A stretch of DNA of 36,663 nt from Actinobacteria bacterium 21-73-9 (GTDB lineage: Bacteria; Actinomycetota; Acidimicrobiia; Acidimicrobiales; RAAP-2): the NCBI GenBank assembly GCA_002255565.1, contig NCBE01000020.1, positions 1 through 36,663 on the forward strand. The letters are read 5' to 3'. The position numbers and the translations under genes were made by a program. Of this stretch, positions 23,452 to 31,383 are shown piece by piece. The notes below the pieces were generated by a model. It ran no database searches, was not told the DNA's origin, and was given only the letters and a program-made list of their open reading frames with translations. Every line of letters begins with the position of its first letter. Position 1 is the first letter of the stretch.

Positions 23452-24255
23452 TTGTTGGACGACTGGACCAAGGGCACGTGCGCCACCGAGGACGGGGTTC
23501 TCCACTTCCGACGCGCCGGCGCCGGTCGACCGGTCGTGCTCTTGCACGGGCTCACCGGTGACGGCGCGACGTGGGGCCCGGTCGCCCGGGACCTCGCCGG
23601 CGCGGCCGACGTCGTGGCGCCCGACGCGAGGGGGCACGGCCGCTCCTCGGCCCCCGAGCGCGGCTACCGCTACGACGACCACGCCCGCGACGTCGAGGCG
23701 CTGGTCCGCGGACTCGGCCTGGACCGCCCCGTGCTCGTCGGGCACTCGATGGGGGGCGTGACCGCGGCCCTCGTGGCCCGTCGGGCGCGGGTGGCCCTGT
23801 CCGGCGTCGTCCTGATCGACCCCACCTTCCTCTCCCCGGCCCGCCAGCGCGAGGTCGACGCCGGCGACGTGGTGGCCCGCCACGCGGCGTCGCTGCGGCT
23901 CACCGACGACGAGGGGCTGGCCGACGCGCGGGCCCGGCACCCGGCGAGGGCCCCGGAGATCGCCGAGCTCCAGTGGCGCGCGCGACGCGCGACCCGGCGC
24001 GGCACCTTCGACGTCCTCGTCCCGCCCGCGCCCGACTACCGGGAGCTCGCGCGGGCCCTTACGGTGCCGTCGTTGCTCGTCGTGGGCGACGACGGGCCCG
24101 TCGTGGAGGCCGTCGTCCTCGACGAGCTCCGCCGACTCCGCCCCGAGCTGCGCGTCGAGACCGTCGCCGGGGCGGGCCACGGCGTCCCCTTCGACCAGCC
24201 CGATTCGCTCGCGGCCCTCGTGCGCGGCTTCCTCAGCTCGCTCGACGAGCCCTGA
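23452..24255 (+). CDS. Alpha/beta-hydrolase fold protein
   Basis: 267 residues. Oxyanion-hole motif 'LLHGLTGDGATW', nucleophile S99 in 'VGHSMGG', and the catalytic His in 'GAGHGVPFDQP'; the acidic member is probably the Asp of 'VVGDDGPVV'. The lid region lies between about residues 120 and 195. Such proteins include esterases, lipases and C-C hydrolases; no feature fixes the substrate. The start is TTG 23452 (or TTG 23455) with CGAGGAGCGAG upstream. It ends 9 bp before the convergent VOC gene. Confidence 0.85.
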   Translation: MLDDWTKGTCATEDGVLHFRRAGAGRPVVLLHGLTGDGATWGPVARDLAGAADVVAPDARGHGRSSAPERGYRYDDHARDVEALVRGLGLDRPVLVGHSMGGVTAALVARRARVALSGVVLIDPTFLSPARQREVDAGDVVARHAASLRLTDDEGLADARARHPARAPEIAELQWRARRATRRGTFDVLVPPAPDYRELARALTVPSLLVVGDDGPVVEAVVLDELRRLRPELRVETVAGAGHGVPFDQPDSLAALVRGFLSSLDEP

Positions 24256-24264
24256 GGTGACGGG

Positions 24265-24681
24265 TCAGTCCGAGGAGAACATCCAGCGGACCCCGAAGCG
24301 GTCCAGGCAGGTGGCCCAGTACTGGCCCCAGCCCATCACTTGGGGCGCCTGGTACTCGACCGAGCCCCCACCGAGCGCCCCGTAGAGCCGGTCGACCTCG
24401 TCGCGACTTTCGACCTCGAGGGCGATCGTGGTGGTGTTCCCCACGCGCCACTCGTGGCCCAACGAGGCGAGCATGTCGGTCGCCATCAGCACGTGGCCGG
24501 CGAGGATCTCGACCTCGGCGTGCATCACGAGCGATCGCTCCGACTCGGCGACCTCGAGCCCGGGCATGTCGGCGAAGCGCACGATCGGTCCGACGAAGCT
24601 CGTCCCGAAGAGGTCCGCGTAGAAGGTGAAGGCCTCCTCGGCCGTTCCCGGGAAGTTCAGGTAGGTGCTGACGCGGCTCAT
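24265..24681 (-). CDS. VOC-superfamily protein, PhnB-like
   Basis: 138 residues with two beta-alpha-beta-beta-beta modules. 'YLNFPGTAEEAFTFYADLFG' at the N-terminus and 'WGQYWATCLDRFGVRWMF' at the C-terminus are hallmarks of the PhnB/'3-demethylubiquinone-9 3-methyltransferase' VOC subgroup, commonly found as small stand-alone proteins. They often bind no metal or have unknown ligands, so no function is assigned. The ATG at 24681 has GAGGGGG upstream. Confidence 0.85.
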   Translation of the reverse strand: MSRVSTYLNFPGTAEEAFTFYADLFGTSFVGPIVRFADMPGLEVAESERSLVMHAEVEILAGHVLMATDMLASLGHEWRVGNTTTIALEVESRDEVDRLYGALGGGSVEYQAPQVMGWGQYWATCLDRFGVRWMFSSD

Positions 24682-24826
24682 CGGCCCCCTCGCGCTGACG
24701 GTGGTCGCATCCTGCCCGTTCGGCCCGGTCGGCGCAAGTGGTCGGGCGAGCCGTCCGGCCCGACCCGCGCCACGACGTGACCGAGACCAAGGTCCCCTTC
24801 TCCTCGACGACGCCGCGATCGCTCGC

Positions 24827-24832
24827 TAGGTT
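24827..24832 (+). promoter_or_regulatory. Putative -10 box (TAGGTT) of the DUF4232 gene
   Basis: TAGGTT lies 18 bp before the GTG at 24851, followed by GGAGGTGG as ribosome-binding site. It fits the TAGNNT pattern of the window. Confidence 0.4.
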
Positions 24833-24850
24833 CGGGCGCGGAGGTGGTTC

Positions 24851-25810
24851 GTGAGCCCTCGTGTCATCCGTCGCCCGCCGGCTCGCGTCGCGGCGACGGC
24901 CCTGGTGTCCCTCGCGCTGCTCGGCGGGCTCGCGAGCGTCCCGGCTCCGGCGACGGCCGCGGTCCCGGCGGTGCCTCCCGCGTGCCTGCCCGGGCACGTG
25001 AGAGCGGTGGCGACGCTCACGAGTCGGCCGGGCGGCACCACCGCCCGGATCGCGATCACCTCGCGCGAGATTCCCTCGTGCCGGTGGGCCGGGCCCGCGG
25101 GCTACCAGTTCCTCAGCGCCACCGGGGCGACCGTCGGGCCGATCGTCCACCCGCGCGCTCGCCCCCGCGACCCCCACGGGGTCGCCCTCCCCTACGGCTT
25201 CTCGGTCGTCGCGCGGGTGACGACGATGTCGGGGGTCCGCTGCACCACCCGACGTGCGGCCCGCGTGAGGATCACGGCGCCCGGCCGGCCGGGCCCGCTC
25301 GACGTCGCCTTGCCGCGATCGATCGAGGTCTGCGTGGGCGGCACGACGGCCTGGACGGCGGTCCTCGAGACGCGCGTCGCGGTCGCGCGCTGTGCCACCG
25401 GCCAGCTGGCCCTCTCGCTCGGGCCGCCCAACGGCGCGGCCGGCACCTCGTACTACCCGCTGCGCCTGCGCAACACGGCGCGCGTCGCCTGCGCCCTCTC
25501 GGGCATCCCGGTGGTGCGCGCGCTGCGCACGGTGGGTGGCGCGCCGGTGGGGCCCGCCGCGCGTCGCCTCCGCCTGCCCGGCTACGCCCCCACGATCGCC
25601 CTCGCTCCGGGGGCGAGTGCCTCGACGGCTCTCGGCGTGGGCGACGTCGCCAACTGGCCGACGGCGAGTTGCGCGCCGGCGGGCGCCCGCGCGCTCTCGG
25701 TCAGCCTCCCCGGGGCGCGCCGCGTGACCCGGGTGGCCCTGCGCGTCTGCACCCGGGTGGCGAGTCTCAGCGTGCGCGGCTGGGTGCCGGGGACAACCGG
25801 CCAGCCCTAG
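24851..25810 (+). CDS. Secreted protein with C-terminal DUF4232 domain
   Basis: 319 residues. A signal peptide is clear: basic start, hydrophobic core 'ATALVSLALLGGLASV' and an AxA-type site near residue 36 ('ATAAVP'). The C-terminal half (about 175-315) fits DUF4232: a Cys near 'ARCATGQLALSL', 'GAAGTSYYPLRLRNT', a second Cys, and 'PGASASTALGVGDVANWP'. The N-terminal half has similar Cys spacing and may be a diverged copy of the same beta-sandwich. Function of the family is unknown; it is common in Actinobacteria as exported proteins. The GTG at 24851 follows GGAGGTGG. Confidence 0.8.
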   Translation: MSPRVIRRPPARVAATALVSLALLGGLASVPAPATAAVPAVPPACLPGHVRAVATLTSRPGGTTARIAITSREIPSCRWAGPAGYQFLSATGATVGPIVHPRARPRDPHGVALPYGFSVVARVTTMSGVRCTTRRAARVRITAPGRPGPLDVALPRSIEVCVGGTTAWTAVLETRVAVARCATGQLALSLGPPNGAAGTSYYPLRLRNTARVACALSGIPVVRALRTVGGAPVGPAARRLRLPGYAPTIALAPGASASTALGVGDVANWPTASCAPAGARALSVSLPGARRVTRVALRVCTRVASLSVRGWVPGTTGQP

Positions 25811-25844
25811 CAGCCGCCCCGCCGGGCCGGCGCCCGCGCCTCGG

Positions 25845-25850
25845 TAGCCT
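25845..25850 (+). promoter_or_regulatory. Putative -10 box (TAGCCT) with leaderless start
   Basis: TAGCCT ends 7 bp before the GTG at 25858, giving a transcript that would begin at the start codon. It matches the crgA arrangement exactly. Confidence 0.45.
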
Positions 25851-25857
25851 CGACGCC

Positions 25858-27053
25858 GTGGCGGAGTCGGCACCGGTCGTCGTGGTCGGCGCGGGGCTCG
25901 CCGGGCTGCGCTGCGCCCAGGTGCTCGGCGAGCGCGGGGTCGACGTGGTGGTGCTCGAGCGCGCCGACCACGTCGGGGGTCGCGTGCACTCCTTCGCCGT
26001 CGACGGCTACCGGGTCGACCAGGGCTTCCAGCTCGTCAACCCCGCCTACCCCGAGCTCCTCGCCACCGGGGTCCTCGAGGGCCTCGACCTGCGGCCCCTC
26101 CCGCGCTCGGTGGAGGTGCGCCGCCGCGACCGGCGCCTCGTCCTCGCCGACCCCCTCCGGCACCCCGGCGCCGTCGCGGCGGCGGTCCGGCTCGCCCCGC
26201 CGGGCTCGTGGGCCCGGTTCGCCCTCGGGCTCGCGCGCTCGCGGTCACACCGGCGCGGCGCCTCAGCGCCGGACCCGACGTCGCCACCCGCGAGGGACTC
26301 CGCCTCGCCGGACTCGACGAGCGGATGGTGGCCGACGTCGTGCGCCCCTTCCTGCGCGAGGTCCTGCTCGAGGACGACCTGGACACCTCGTGGGCCTTCA
26401 CCCGGCTGCTCGCGAAGAGCTTCGCGCGCGGGCGCCCCAGCACTCACCCCGAGGGTGTCGGGGCGCTGACCCGGGCCCTCGCGGCCCGGACGGGCGCGAG
26501 CGTGCGCCTCGGGACCCGCGTCACCGCCGTCTCCCCGCGGAGCGTGACGACCGAGGACGGGACCGTGGCGGCGAGCGCGGTCGTCGCCGCCACCGACGCC
26601 CACGACGCGGCCGACCTGCTGGGCACGGGCGACGTCGCCTGGCACCGCCAGTTCACGTGGTGGTGGTCGACGCCCCGGGTCGACACCCCGGGTCGGCTGC
26701 GCCTCGACGGTGACGACCCGCTCACCACGAGCGCCCTCGACGTCGCCGCGGTGGCCCCCGAGCGCGCGCCCCGGGGTCGATCCCTCGTCGCCACCCCCTC
26801 GATCGAGGTCGCCGACACCGAGCGGGCCCGGGTCCGCGTGGCGCGCCTCTACGACCTCGCGACCCACGACGTCGAGCTCGTCACCGTGACCGACGTGGCG
26901 CGCGCTGCCGCGGGTGAGCCCGCCCTTTCGACCGGTACGGCGACACACGGTCGGCGACGTCGTCCTCGCGGGCGACCACCTCACCTCGTCGTCCATCCAG
27001 GGCGCCCTGGTCTCGGGCGCCGGGCCGCCGTCACCGTCCTCGCGCGCCGCTAG
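25858..27053 (+). pseudogene. FAD-dependent amine-oxidase/protoporphyrinogen-oxidase-like gene with three frame breaks
   Basis: The N-terminus is a textbook dinucleotide fold, 'PVVVVGAGLAGLRCAQVL', followed by 'ERADHVGGRVHSF' and 'VDQGFQLVNPAYPEL'. The frame changes near 26245 (next family-like text 'ARRLSAGPDVATREGLRLAG'), again near 26905 ('ALPRVSPPF' continuing to 'GDVVLAGDHLTSSSIQGALVSG', the C-terminal FAD motif), and a last time near 27018 to 'RRAAVTVLARR' and a TAG at 27051-27053. Joined across the breaks, the parts form one normal-length flavoprotein of about 395 residues. Either the gene is decayed or the sequence has three single-base indels. Substrate unknown; possibly a phytoene-desaturase-like or carotenoid-type oxidase. 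Confidence 0.75.
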
Positions 27054-27160
27054 CGCCCTCCTCGGGGCCGGGTGCGCGACCTCCGGGTGCGTGGAAATCG
27101 GGGGTCGTGCGCCGCGGAATCGGGGTGGCCGGGGCCGACCCCGCGGGTCACCATGGGGAC

Positions 27161-27349
27161 GTGCTCGTCCTCGAACTGCTCGTCGCGTTGGCGGCCACGG
27201 CCTCGTTGGTCGCCCTCGGCGGGCTCTTCCTCGCGGGGGCGGCGTCCGCCCTCGCCGTCGCCCGTCTGGCCCGCGGGGACCGGCGCCGGCGCGCCGACCT
27301 CGAGCGCGTCCTCAGCGAGGTGCTGGGCCCGGCCCGCGAGCCCGTCTAG
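27161..27349 (+). CDS. Small single-pass membrane protein
   Basis: 62 residues. One hydrophobic helix (about residues 1-30, 'LLVALAATASLVALGGLFLAG'), then a basic, coiled cytoplasmic tail 'RLARGDRRRRADLERVLSEVL'. GTG 27161 is chosen because the protein then begins at the helix; GTG 27107 is an alternative. It ends on CTAG shared with the stop of the convergent Fe-S flavoprotein gene, an arrangement also seen for the thiolase and crgA, which supports it being real. No family is recognised. Confidence 0.45.
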   Translation: MLVLELLVALAATASLVALGGLFLAGAASALAVARLARGDRRRRADLERVLSEVLGPAREPV

Positions 27350-29547
27350 CCGACGACCGCGCGCGCCCTTGGCGCGAAGACCTGCGCGGCCACGCGGTGG
27401 GCGAACGCCTCGGGCTTGGTCGGGCGGATGCGCGCGTCCTCGGCGCGATCGCCCGCCCCGAAGGCCGTGCTCGCCACCACCGTGCCACCGCGGGCCTCGA
27501 CCTGGTGAGCCAGTTCGGCCGGGGCCGTCCGGGGGTTGACCCCGTAGGTGCAGAAGAGGGCGACGGGTCGGCCCCCGAGCCACGGCAGCCCGTCGACGAA
27601 GTCGCGCATGGCGCGCGCCGCGCGCACGCGGGCGACGACGAGCCCCTCCACCCAGCTCCCGAGCACCAGGGCGTCGGCCTGGGCCAGGGCGAGGGCGTCG
27701 ACCCGCTCGACCGGCAACACCGACACCGTCGCGCCGGCGCGGCGCAGTTCGTCGCCGACGACCTCGGCCAGGCGGGCCGTCGTGCCGCTGGCGCTGGCGT
27801 AGGCGACGAGCACGCGCGGCGCCGGCGCCTCGGCGTCGCGCCCGCGCCCCTCGCGCGAGGGACGCGCGTCGAGGATGGCGCGGGCCGCCCGGCGGCCCTG
27901 GGCCATCGCCTCGACGACCGTCGAGGGTCCGGTGAGCGCGTCGCCGGCCGCCCAGAGCCGCTCACGCCGGGGCATCGCCGCCTCCCAGAGGCCGACCTCG
28001 CGGTCGAGCGCGAGCGCGCCGACGGGCTGGGCGAAACAGACCGGGCTCGCCGGGTTGGCGAGGATCCCGCTGGCGCTCCAGCGGCCCGGGGCGAAGCCCC
28101 GGTGGCGCTTGACGATGGGCGTCTGGGGGACGCGGGCGCGCAGCCCCTCCTCGACGCGGTAGCCCATGGCCATCACCACGAGGTCGACGGCGAGGACGTC
28201 GAGGCCGTCGGGTGACACCACCGGCGTGCTCGCCCGGTCCCGCTGGGTCGTGTGGGACAAGAGAGCGCGCACGACCCGGCCGTCGAAGCCCTCGAGGCTG
28301 GTGAGGGTCCGCGAGAAGCGCACGTCGACCCCCTCGGAGCGGGCCTCGGCCAGCTCGTCGGGCCGGGCGAGGGCGAAGCGCTCGTCGAGCCAGTCGACGC
28401 AGGTCGCCTCGAGGCCGAGGCGCCGGGCGAGGCGGGCGACGTCCATCGCGGTGTTGCCGGCGCCGAGCACGAGGACCCGACGGCCCCGCCCCGGGGCGAC
28501 GCCGAGCGACGCGCAAAACGCCGCGGGGTCCCCGCCTGGATCCAGGGCGGCCTTGGCCCCCTGGAGGAACGCCGTCGCCGTGCCCACGCCGTCGAGGTCC
28601 GCGCCGGGCACCGTGAGGCGCAGGGCCTGGCCGGCCCCGTGGGCCATCACCAGGGCGTCGTGGGCCTCGAGCAGCTGGTCGAGGTCGCCGGGCTCGACCG
28701 AGGTCGCGAGCCGCAGGTCGACGCCGGCCGCGACCAAGTCGTCCCACGGCCGACGGGCAACCTGGTCGGGCAGGGTGAAGTCCGGGATCCCCCACACGAG
28801 GAGGCCGCCGGGCCGGTCGTCGCGCTCGTAGACGGTGACCCGCGCCCCGCCGGCGAGCAGCTCGTAGGCGGCGCCGATGGCGGCCGGGCCCGATCCGACG
28901 ACGCCGACCGACAGGGCCGTCGTCGACTCGGCCACGACGGGCGCCGGGATGACGGCCTGGTCGGCGATGAAGCGCTCGAGGCGACCGATGGCGACCGGCT
29001 CGCCGCCGGCGAGCGACCACGTGCACGAGCCCTCGCACTGGGCGGCCTGATTGCAGACCCGCGAGCACACGTCGGGCAGGACCGTCGTGCGCCGCAAGAT
29101 GGCGTGGGCGGTCTCGAGGTCGTGGTCCCGCACGGCCGCCACGAAGGCGGGGATGTCGTTGTGGGCCGGGCAGCCCCGCACGCAGGTCGGGTCGGGACAG
29201 GCCAGGCACCGGTTGGCCTCGGCGATCGCCTCCTCCCACGTGGCGTAGCCCTGACGGGTCTCGGTCACGTTCGCGTGGAGCTCGACCGGGTGGCGCACCG
29301 GGGGGTCGACCCGGGTGGCGACCGCGAGCGGGCCCTCGACGACGATCGCGCTGAAAGGGCAGGTGCGAACGCACTGGCGGCACCCCACGCACAGGGCGTC
29401 GTCGACCCGGGCCGTCCAGCTCGCGGGCTCCATGGAGAGCGCCCCGGCCGGGCAGCGGATCACGCACTCCTGGCACCCCGCACAGCGGTCGACGAGGACG
29501 GTGACGTGGCGGCCGGTTCCGACGCGCTCGGTCTCGGTGATGGTCAT
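27346..29547 (-). CDS. Multidomain Fe-S flavoprotein: ferredoxin + GltD-like oxidoreductase + flavodoxin
   Basis: 733 residues in one chain. Residues 20-65: two [4Fe-4S] ferredoxin motifs (C22-C25-C28-C32 and C53-C56-C59-C63). Residues about 105-200: the GltD-type N-terminal Fe-S domain with C114/C117/C122/C126 and C161/C165/C171/C175. Residues about 210-560: FAD/NAD(P)-binding part with 'GVVGSGPAAIGAAYEL', 'ERDDRPGGLLVWGIP', 'GAGNTAMDVARLARRL' and 'WAAGDALTGPSTVVEAMAQG'. Residues about 577-733: a flavodoxin domain starting 'VLVAYASASGTTARLAE'. GltD-like proteins move electrons between NAD(P)H and a partner; no glutamate synthase large subunit is nearby, so the partner is probably the adjacent membrane polyferredoxin. 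The ATG 29547 lies 8 bp after that gene's stop, with AGGAG overlapping the stop. The combination in one chain is unusual in my knowledge. Confidence 0.85.
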   Translation of the reverse strand: MTITETERVGTGRHVTVLVDRCAGCQECVIRCPAGALSMEPASWTARVDDALCVGCRQCVRTCPFSAIVVEGPLAVATRVDPPVRHPVELHANVTETRQGYATWEEAIAEANRCLACPDPTCVRGCPAHNDIPAFVAAVRDHDLETAHAILRRTTVLPDVCSRVCNQAAQCEGSCTWSLAGGEPVAIGRLERFIADQAVIPAPVVAESTTALSVGVVGSGPAAIGAAYELLAGGARVTVYERDDRPGGLLVWGIPDFTLPDQVARRPWDDLVAAGVDLRLATSVEPGDLDQLLEAHDALVMAHGAGQALRLTVPGADLDGVGTATAFLQGAKAALDPGGDPAAFCASLGVAPGRGRRVLVLGAGNTAMDVARLARRLGLEATCVDWLDERFALARPDELAEARSEGVDVRFSRTLTSLEGFDGRVVRALLSHTTQRDRASTPVVSPDGLDVLAVDLVVMAMGYRVEEGLRARVPQTPIVKRHRGFAPGRWSASGILANPASPVCFAQPVGALALDREVGLWEAAMPRRERLWAAGDALTGPSTVVEAMAQGRRAARAILDARPSREGRGRDAEAPAPRVLVAYASASGTTARLAEVVGDELRRAGATVSVLPVERVDALALAQADALVLGSWVEGLVVARVRAARAMRDFVDGLPWLGGRPVALFCTYGVNPRTAPAELAHQVEARGGTVVASTAFGAGDRAEDARIRPTKPEAFAHRVAAQVFAPRARAVVG

Positions 29548-29555
29548 CTCGGCTC

Positions 29556-31133
29556 CTAGTTCGCGGCGTTCATCCACACGTACAGCACGGCGACCACGAC
29601 GCCCAACGCGCCCGCGAGCGTCGTCGCGGCGATGCGCGCGGCGAGGGGCCGGCGGCTCAGCGGGGCGAGGTCGCGCCCGGCGATCCGCCAGCTCGCCCAC
29701 ATCGCCGCCGCCGTGCCGAGCGCGATCACCAGGTCCTGGACGGCGATGATCCCGGCGTTCGAGGCGATGAGCGACGCGTGGTAGAGGCGCGACGAGGTCG
29801 AGCCGAACCCGAAGAGGTGGCCGATGGAGACCGGCACGCGCGGGACGTAGCGCAGGAACTTCGGCAGCTGACGCGCGAAGTAGTCGGCGCCCACGACCGG
29901 GATGATCCCGTACATGAGGGGCACGAAGTAGCCCCGGAACTTGCTGGTGCGCTCGACGAAGGACGTGCCCCCGGGGGCGAGGACGAGGTCGCGCCGGGCG
30001 AAGGTCGCGCTGAAGAGCCGCCCGATCGCCGCCAGCGCCACGGCCACCGCGGCGATGATCCCGACGTAGTCGACGGGGTTGGGGTACTGGGGGAAGTGGA
30101 GGTGCACGTTGAGCCAGTTGTCCAGGCTCACGAAGGCCCCGAGCGCGTTCACCTGCTGGTAGAGCACCAGGCCGAAGAGCAGCGCCACCGACCAGGCCAC
30201 GTCGGCCCGGCGCCTAGAGGGCGCGACGACCGAGGTGAGGGGGGGCTGGAGGTAGAGGCCGATGTTGTCCGAGGGGCAGGCCTTGTAGCACTCGGTGCAC
30301 AGCCCGCAGGCGGCGTTGGAGTCGGCGCTGCCCGGCCAGGTGTACCACGGGCAGCCGAACCCCTCGGCGTCGCCGCGCATGCAGTCCTTGGTCTCACAGC
30401 TGAGACAGACCGCGCGGTCCCGGGTGCGGAACCCCGCCACCGAGCCCATCGCGCCGACGGTGCCGATGAGCGCCGAGAGCGGGCAGACGTAGCGGCAGAA
30501 GGTGCGCCGCTCGAAGGTGAGGAAGAAGACGAGCGCCGTGCCCACGATGCCGAGCACCATGAAGCTCGTGGCCATCGGGTTGCCCGGCCCGGCGATGTTG
30601 AAGAACTCCTCGATCCAGGTCAGGACCAAGAACGCCCCGACCGAGAGCAAGAAGCCGTACTGGGCGACCCGCTCGGGCATCTTGAGCCCGAGGCCGAGGC
30701 TCTTGGTGGTGCGCTTGAAGAAGGTGCGCCGCTGGACCCACTCGCCGAAGCCGCCGAAGGGGCACATGGCGCACCAGGCCCGCCCGACCACCACCATCAT
30801 CACGAAGACGAGGCAGAACCACAGGTACCAGGTGATGGCGGTGGCGAAGTTGAGGCCCGGCACCACCGTGCCGACGATCCCGATCGCGATGACGAGCCAG
30901 AAGATGATCTGGTTGGGCAGGATGAGGAAGAACTGCAGGCGACGGTCGCGCAGGATCCCGCCGACGCGCTTCAGGCGTGCCACGTCGAGGCCTCGGGGCG
31001 GGTCGGTGGCCGCGAATCGGCCCACCGCCTCGGGGTCCAACGGCGGCCGGGTCCGGATGGCCACGGGGATCGGGTCGACCTGGTGGCTGCGCGGGAAGCC
31101 CGCCGCGGAGTGGTCCTCGGTGAGAAGTGCCAT
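29556..31133 (-). CDS. Membrane-bound polyferredoxin (NapH/NosR/CcoG-like 4Fe-4S protein)
   Basis: 525 residues. After a soluble leader there are about five helices, with Cys motifs typical of the NapH/NosR/RdxA group at 'GRAWCAMCPFGGFGEW' and 'RTFCRYVCPLSALIG'. A cytoplasmic part follows, with 'VCLSCETKDCMRG' and a ferredoxin-type 'CGLCTECYKACPSDN'. The C-terminal half adds about six more helices, a longer tail than NapH. Such proteins pass electrons between quinol and Fe-S or periplasmic partners. It starts at ATG 31133, 106 bp downstream of a DosR-type palindrome, and is followed after 8 bp by the Fe-S flavoprotein gene, so the two should form one electron-transfer system between the membrane and NAD(P)H or flavodoxin. 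Direction and substrates are unknown. Confidence 0.8.
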   Translation of the reverse strand: MALLTEDHSAAGFPRSHQVDPIPVAIRTRPPLDPEAVGRFAATDPPRGLDVARLKRVGGILRDRRLQFFLILPNQIIFWLVIAIGIVGTVVPGLNFATAITWYLWFCLVFVMMVVVGRAWCAMCPFGGFGEWVQRRTFFKRTTKSLGLGLKMPERVAQYGFLLSVGAFLVLTWIEEFFNIAGPGNPMATSFMVLGIVGTALVFFLTFERRTFCRYVCPLSALIGTVGAMGSVAGFRTRDRAVCLSCETKDCMRGDAEGFGCPWYTWPGSADSNAACGLCTECYKACPSDNIGLYLQPPLTSVVAPSRRRADVAWSVALLFGLVLYQQVNALGAFVSLDNWLNVHLHFPQYPNPVDYVGIIAAVAVALAAIGRLFSATFARRDLVLAPGGTSFVERTSKFRGYFVPLMYGIIPVVGADYFARQLPKFLRYVPRVPVSIGHLFGFGSTSSRLYHASLIASNAGIIAVQDLVIALGTAAAMWASWRIAGRDLAPLSRRPLAARIAATTLAGALGVVVAVLYVWMNAAN

Positions 31134-31183
31134 CGCGCCCCTTCCAACGGGTGGTCACGTCCGTATCTACGTGGTTCCACTTG

Positions 31184-31197
31184 ACTATGTACGTAGT
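31184..31197 (-). promoter_or_regulatory. Near-palindrome containing ACTACGTACA, upstream of the Fe-S operon
   Basis: ACTATGTACGTAGT is palindromic at 12 of 14 positions. Its minus-strand form begins ACTACGTACA, the same ten bases found at 31338-31347 before the divergent response-regulator gene. It lies 51-64 bp upstream of the polyferredoxin ATG. A further CTACGTGG occurs at 31168-31175. Confidence 0.5.
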
Positions 31198-31238
31198 ATC
31201 ACTGAATCAAGGCCGGGTCCAATCATCCGGGGCAGAAA

Positions 31239-31252
31239 GGGACTAAAGTCCC
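31239..31252. promoter_or_regulatory. DosR/DevR-type operator core
   Basis: GGGACTAAAGTCCC is a perfect inverted repeat (6 bp, AA spacer, 6 bp). It equals the core of the mycobacterial DosR dormancy-regulon consensus (GGGACTWWAGTCCC) at all 14 positions. The flanking bases of the 20-bp consensus (TTS and SAA) are not conserved (AAA and ATC). It is midway in the 250-bp interval between the Fe-S operon and the two-component genes, 105 bp upstream of the former and 131 bp upstream of the latter. No T-run follows, so it is not a terminator. Confidence 0.7.
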
Positions 31253-31337
31253 ATCCACCCCGAATCGCAACGAAATCGCCGACCTCCCGGCCGGCCGCGG
31301 CGCCCCGAGCGGGCCCGCGATGACGGAATACCGTAGA

Positions 31338-31357
31338 ACTACGTACACGTACCCGTA
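31338..31357 (+). promoter_or_regulatory. Second ACTACGTACA site, upstream of the response-regulator gene
   Basis: ACTACGTACA (31338-31347) is followed by CGTACCCGTA and preceded by CCGTAGA, giving several CGTA words in 25 bp. The same ten bases occur in opposite orientation at 31188-31197 before the Fe-S operon. It ends 37 bp before the chosen start at 31384, so it could overlap the promoter and mediate autoregulation. Confidence 0.45.
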
Positions 31358-31383
31358 GGGTGTGCCACAGTGGGGAGGTGAGC

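Noticed and set aside
29548-29700. Extended N-terminus of the Fe-S flavoprotein from 29700
   Set aside because: The extra segment overlaps the end of the polyferredoxin gene and lacks similarity; ATG 29547 has a good ribosome-binding site and starts just before the first ferredoxin motif.
29778-31184. 468-codon plus-strand frame opposite the polyferredoxin gene
   Set aside because: No motifs, extreme acidic/basic low complexity, antisense to a gene with clear Fe-S motifs and membrane helices.
31239-31252. Rho-independent terminator
   Set aside because: It sits between divergent promoters, has no T-run, and matches a known operator core exactly.
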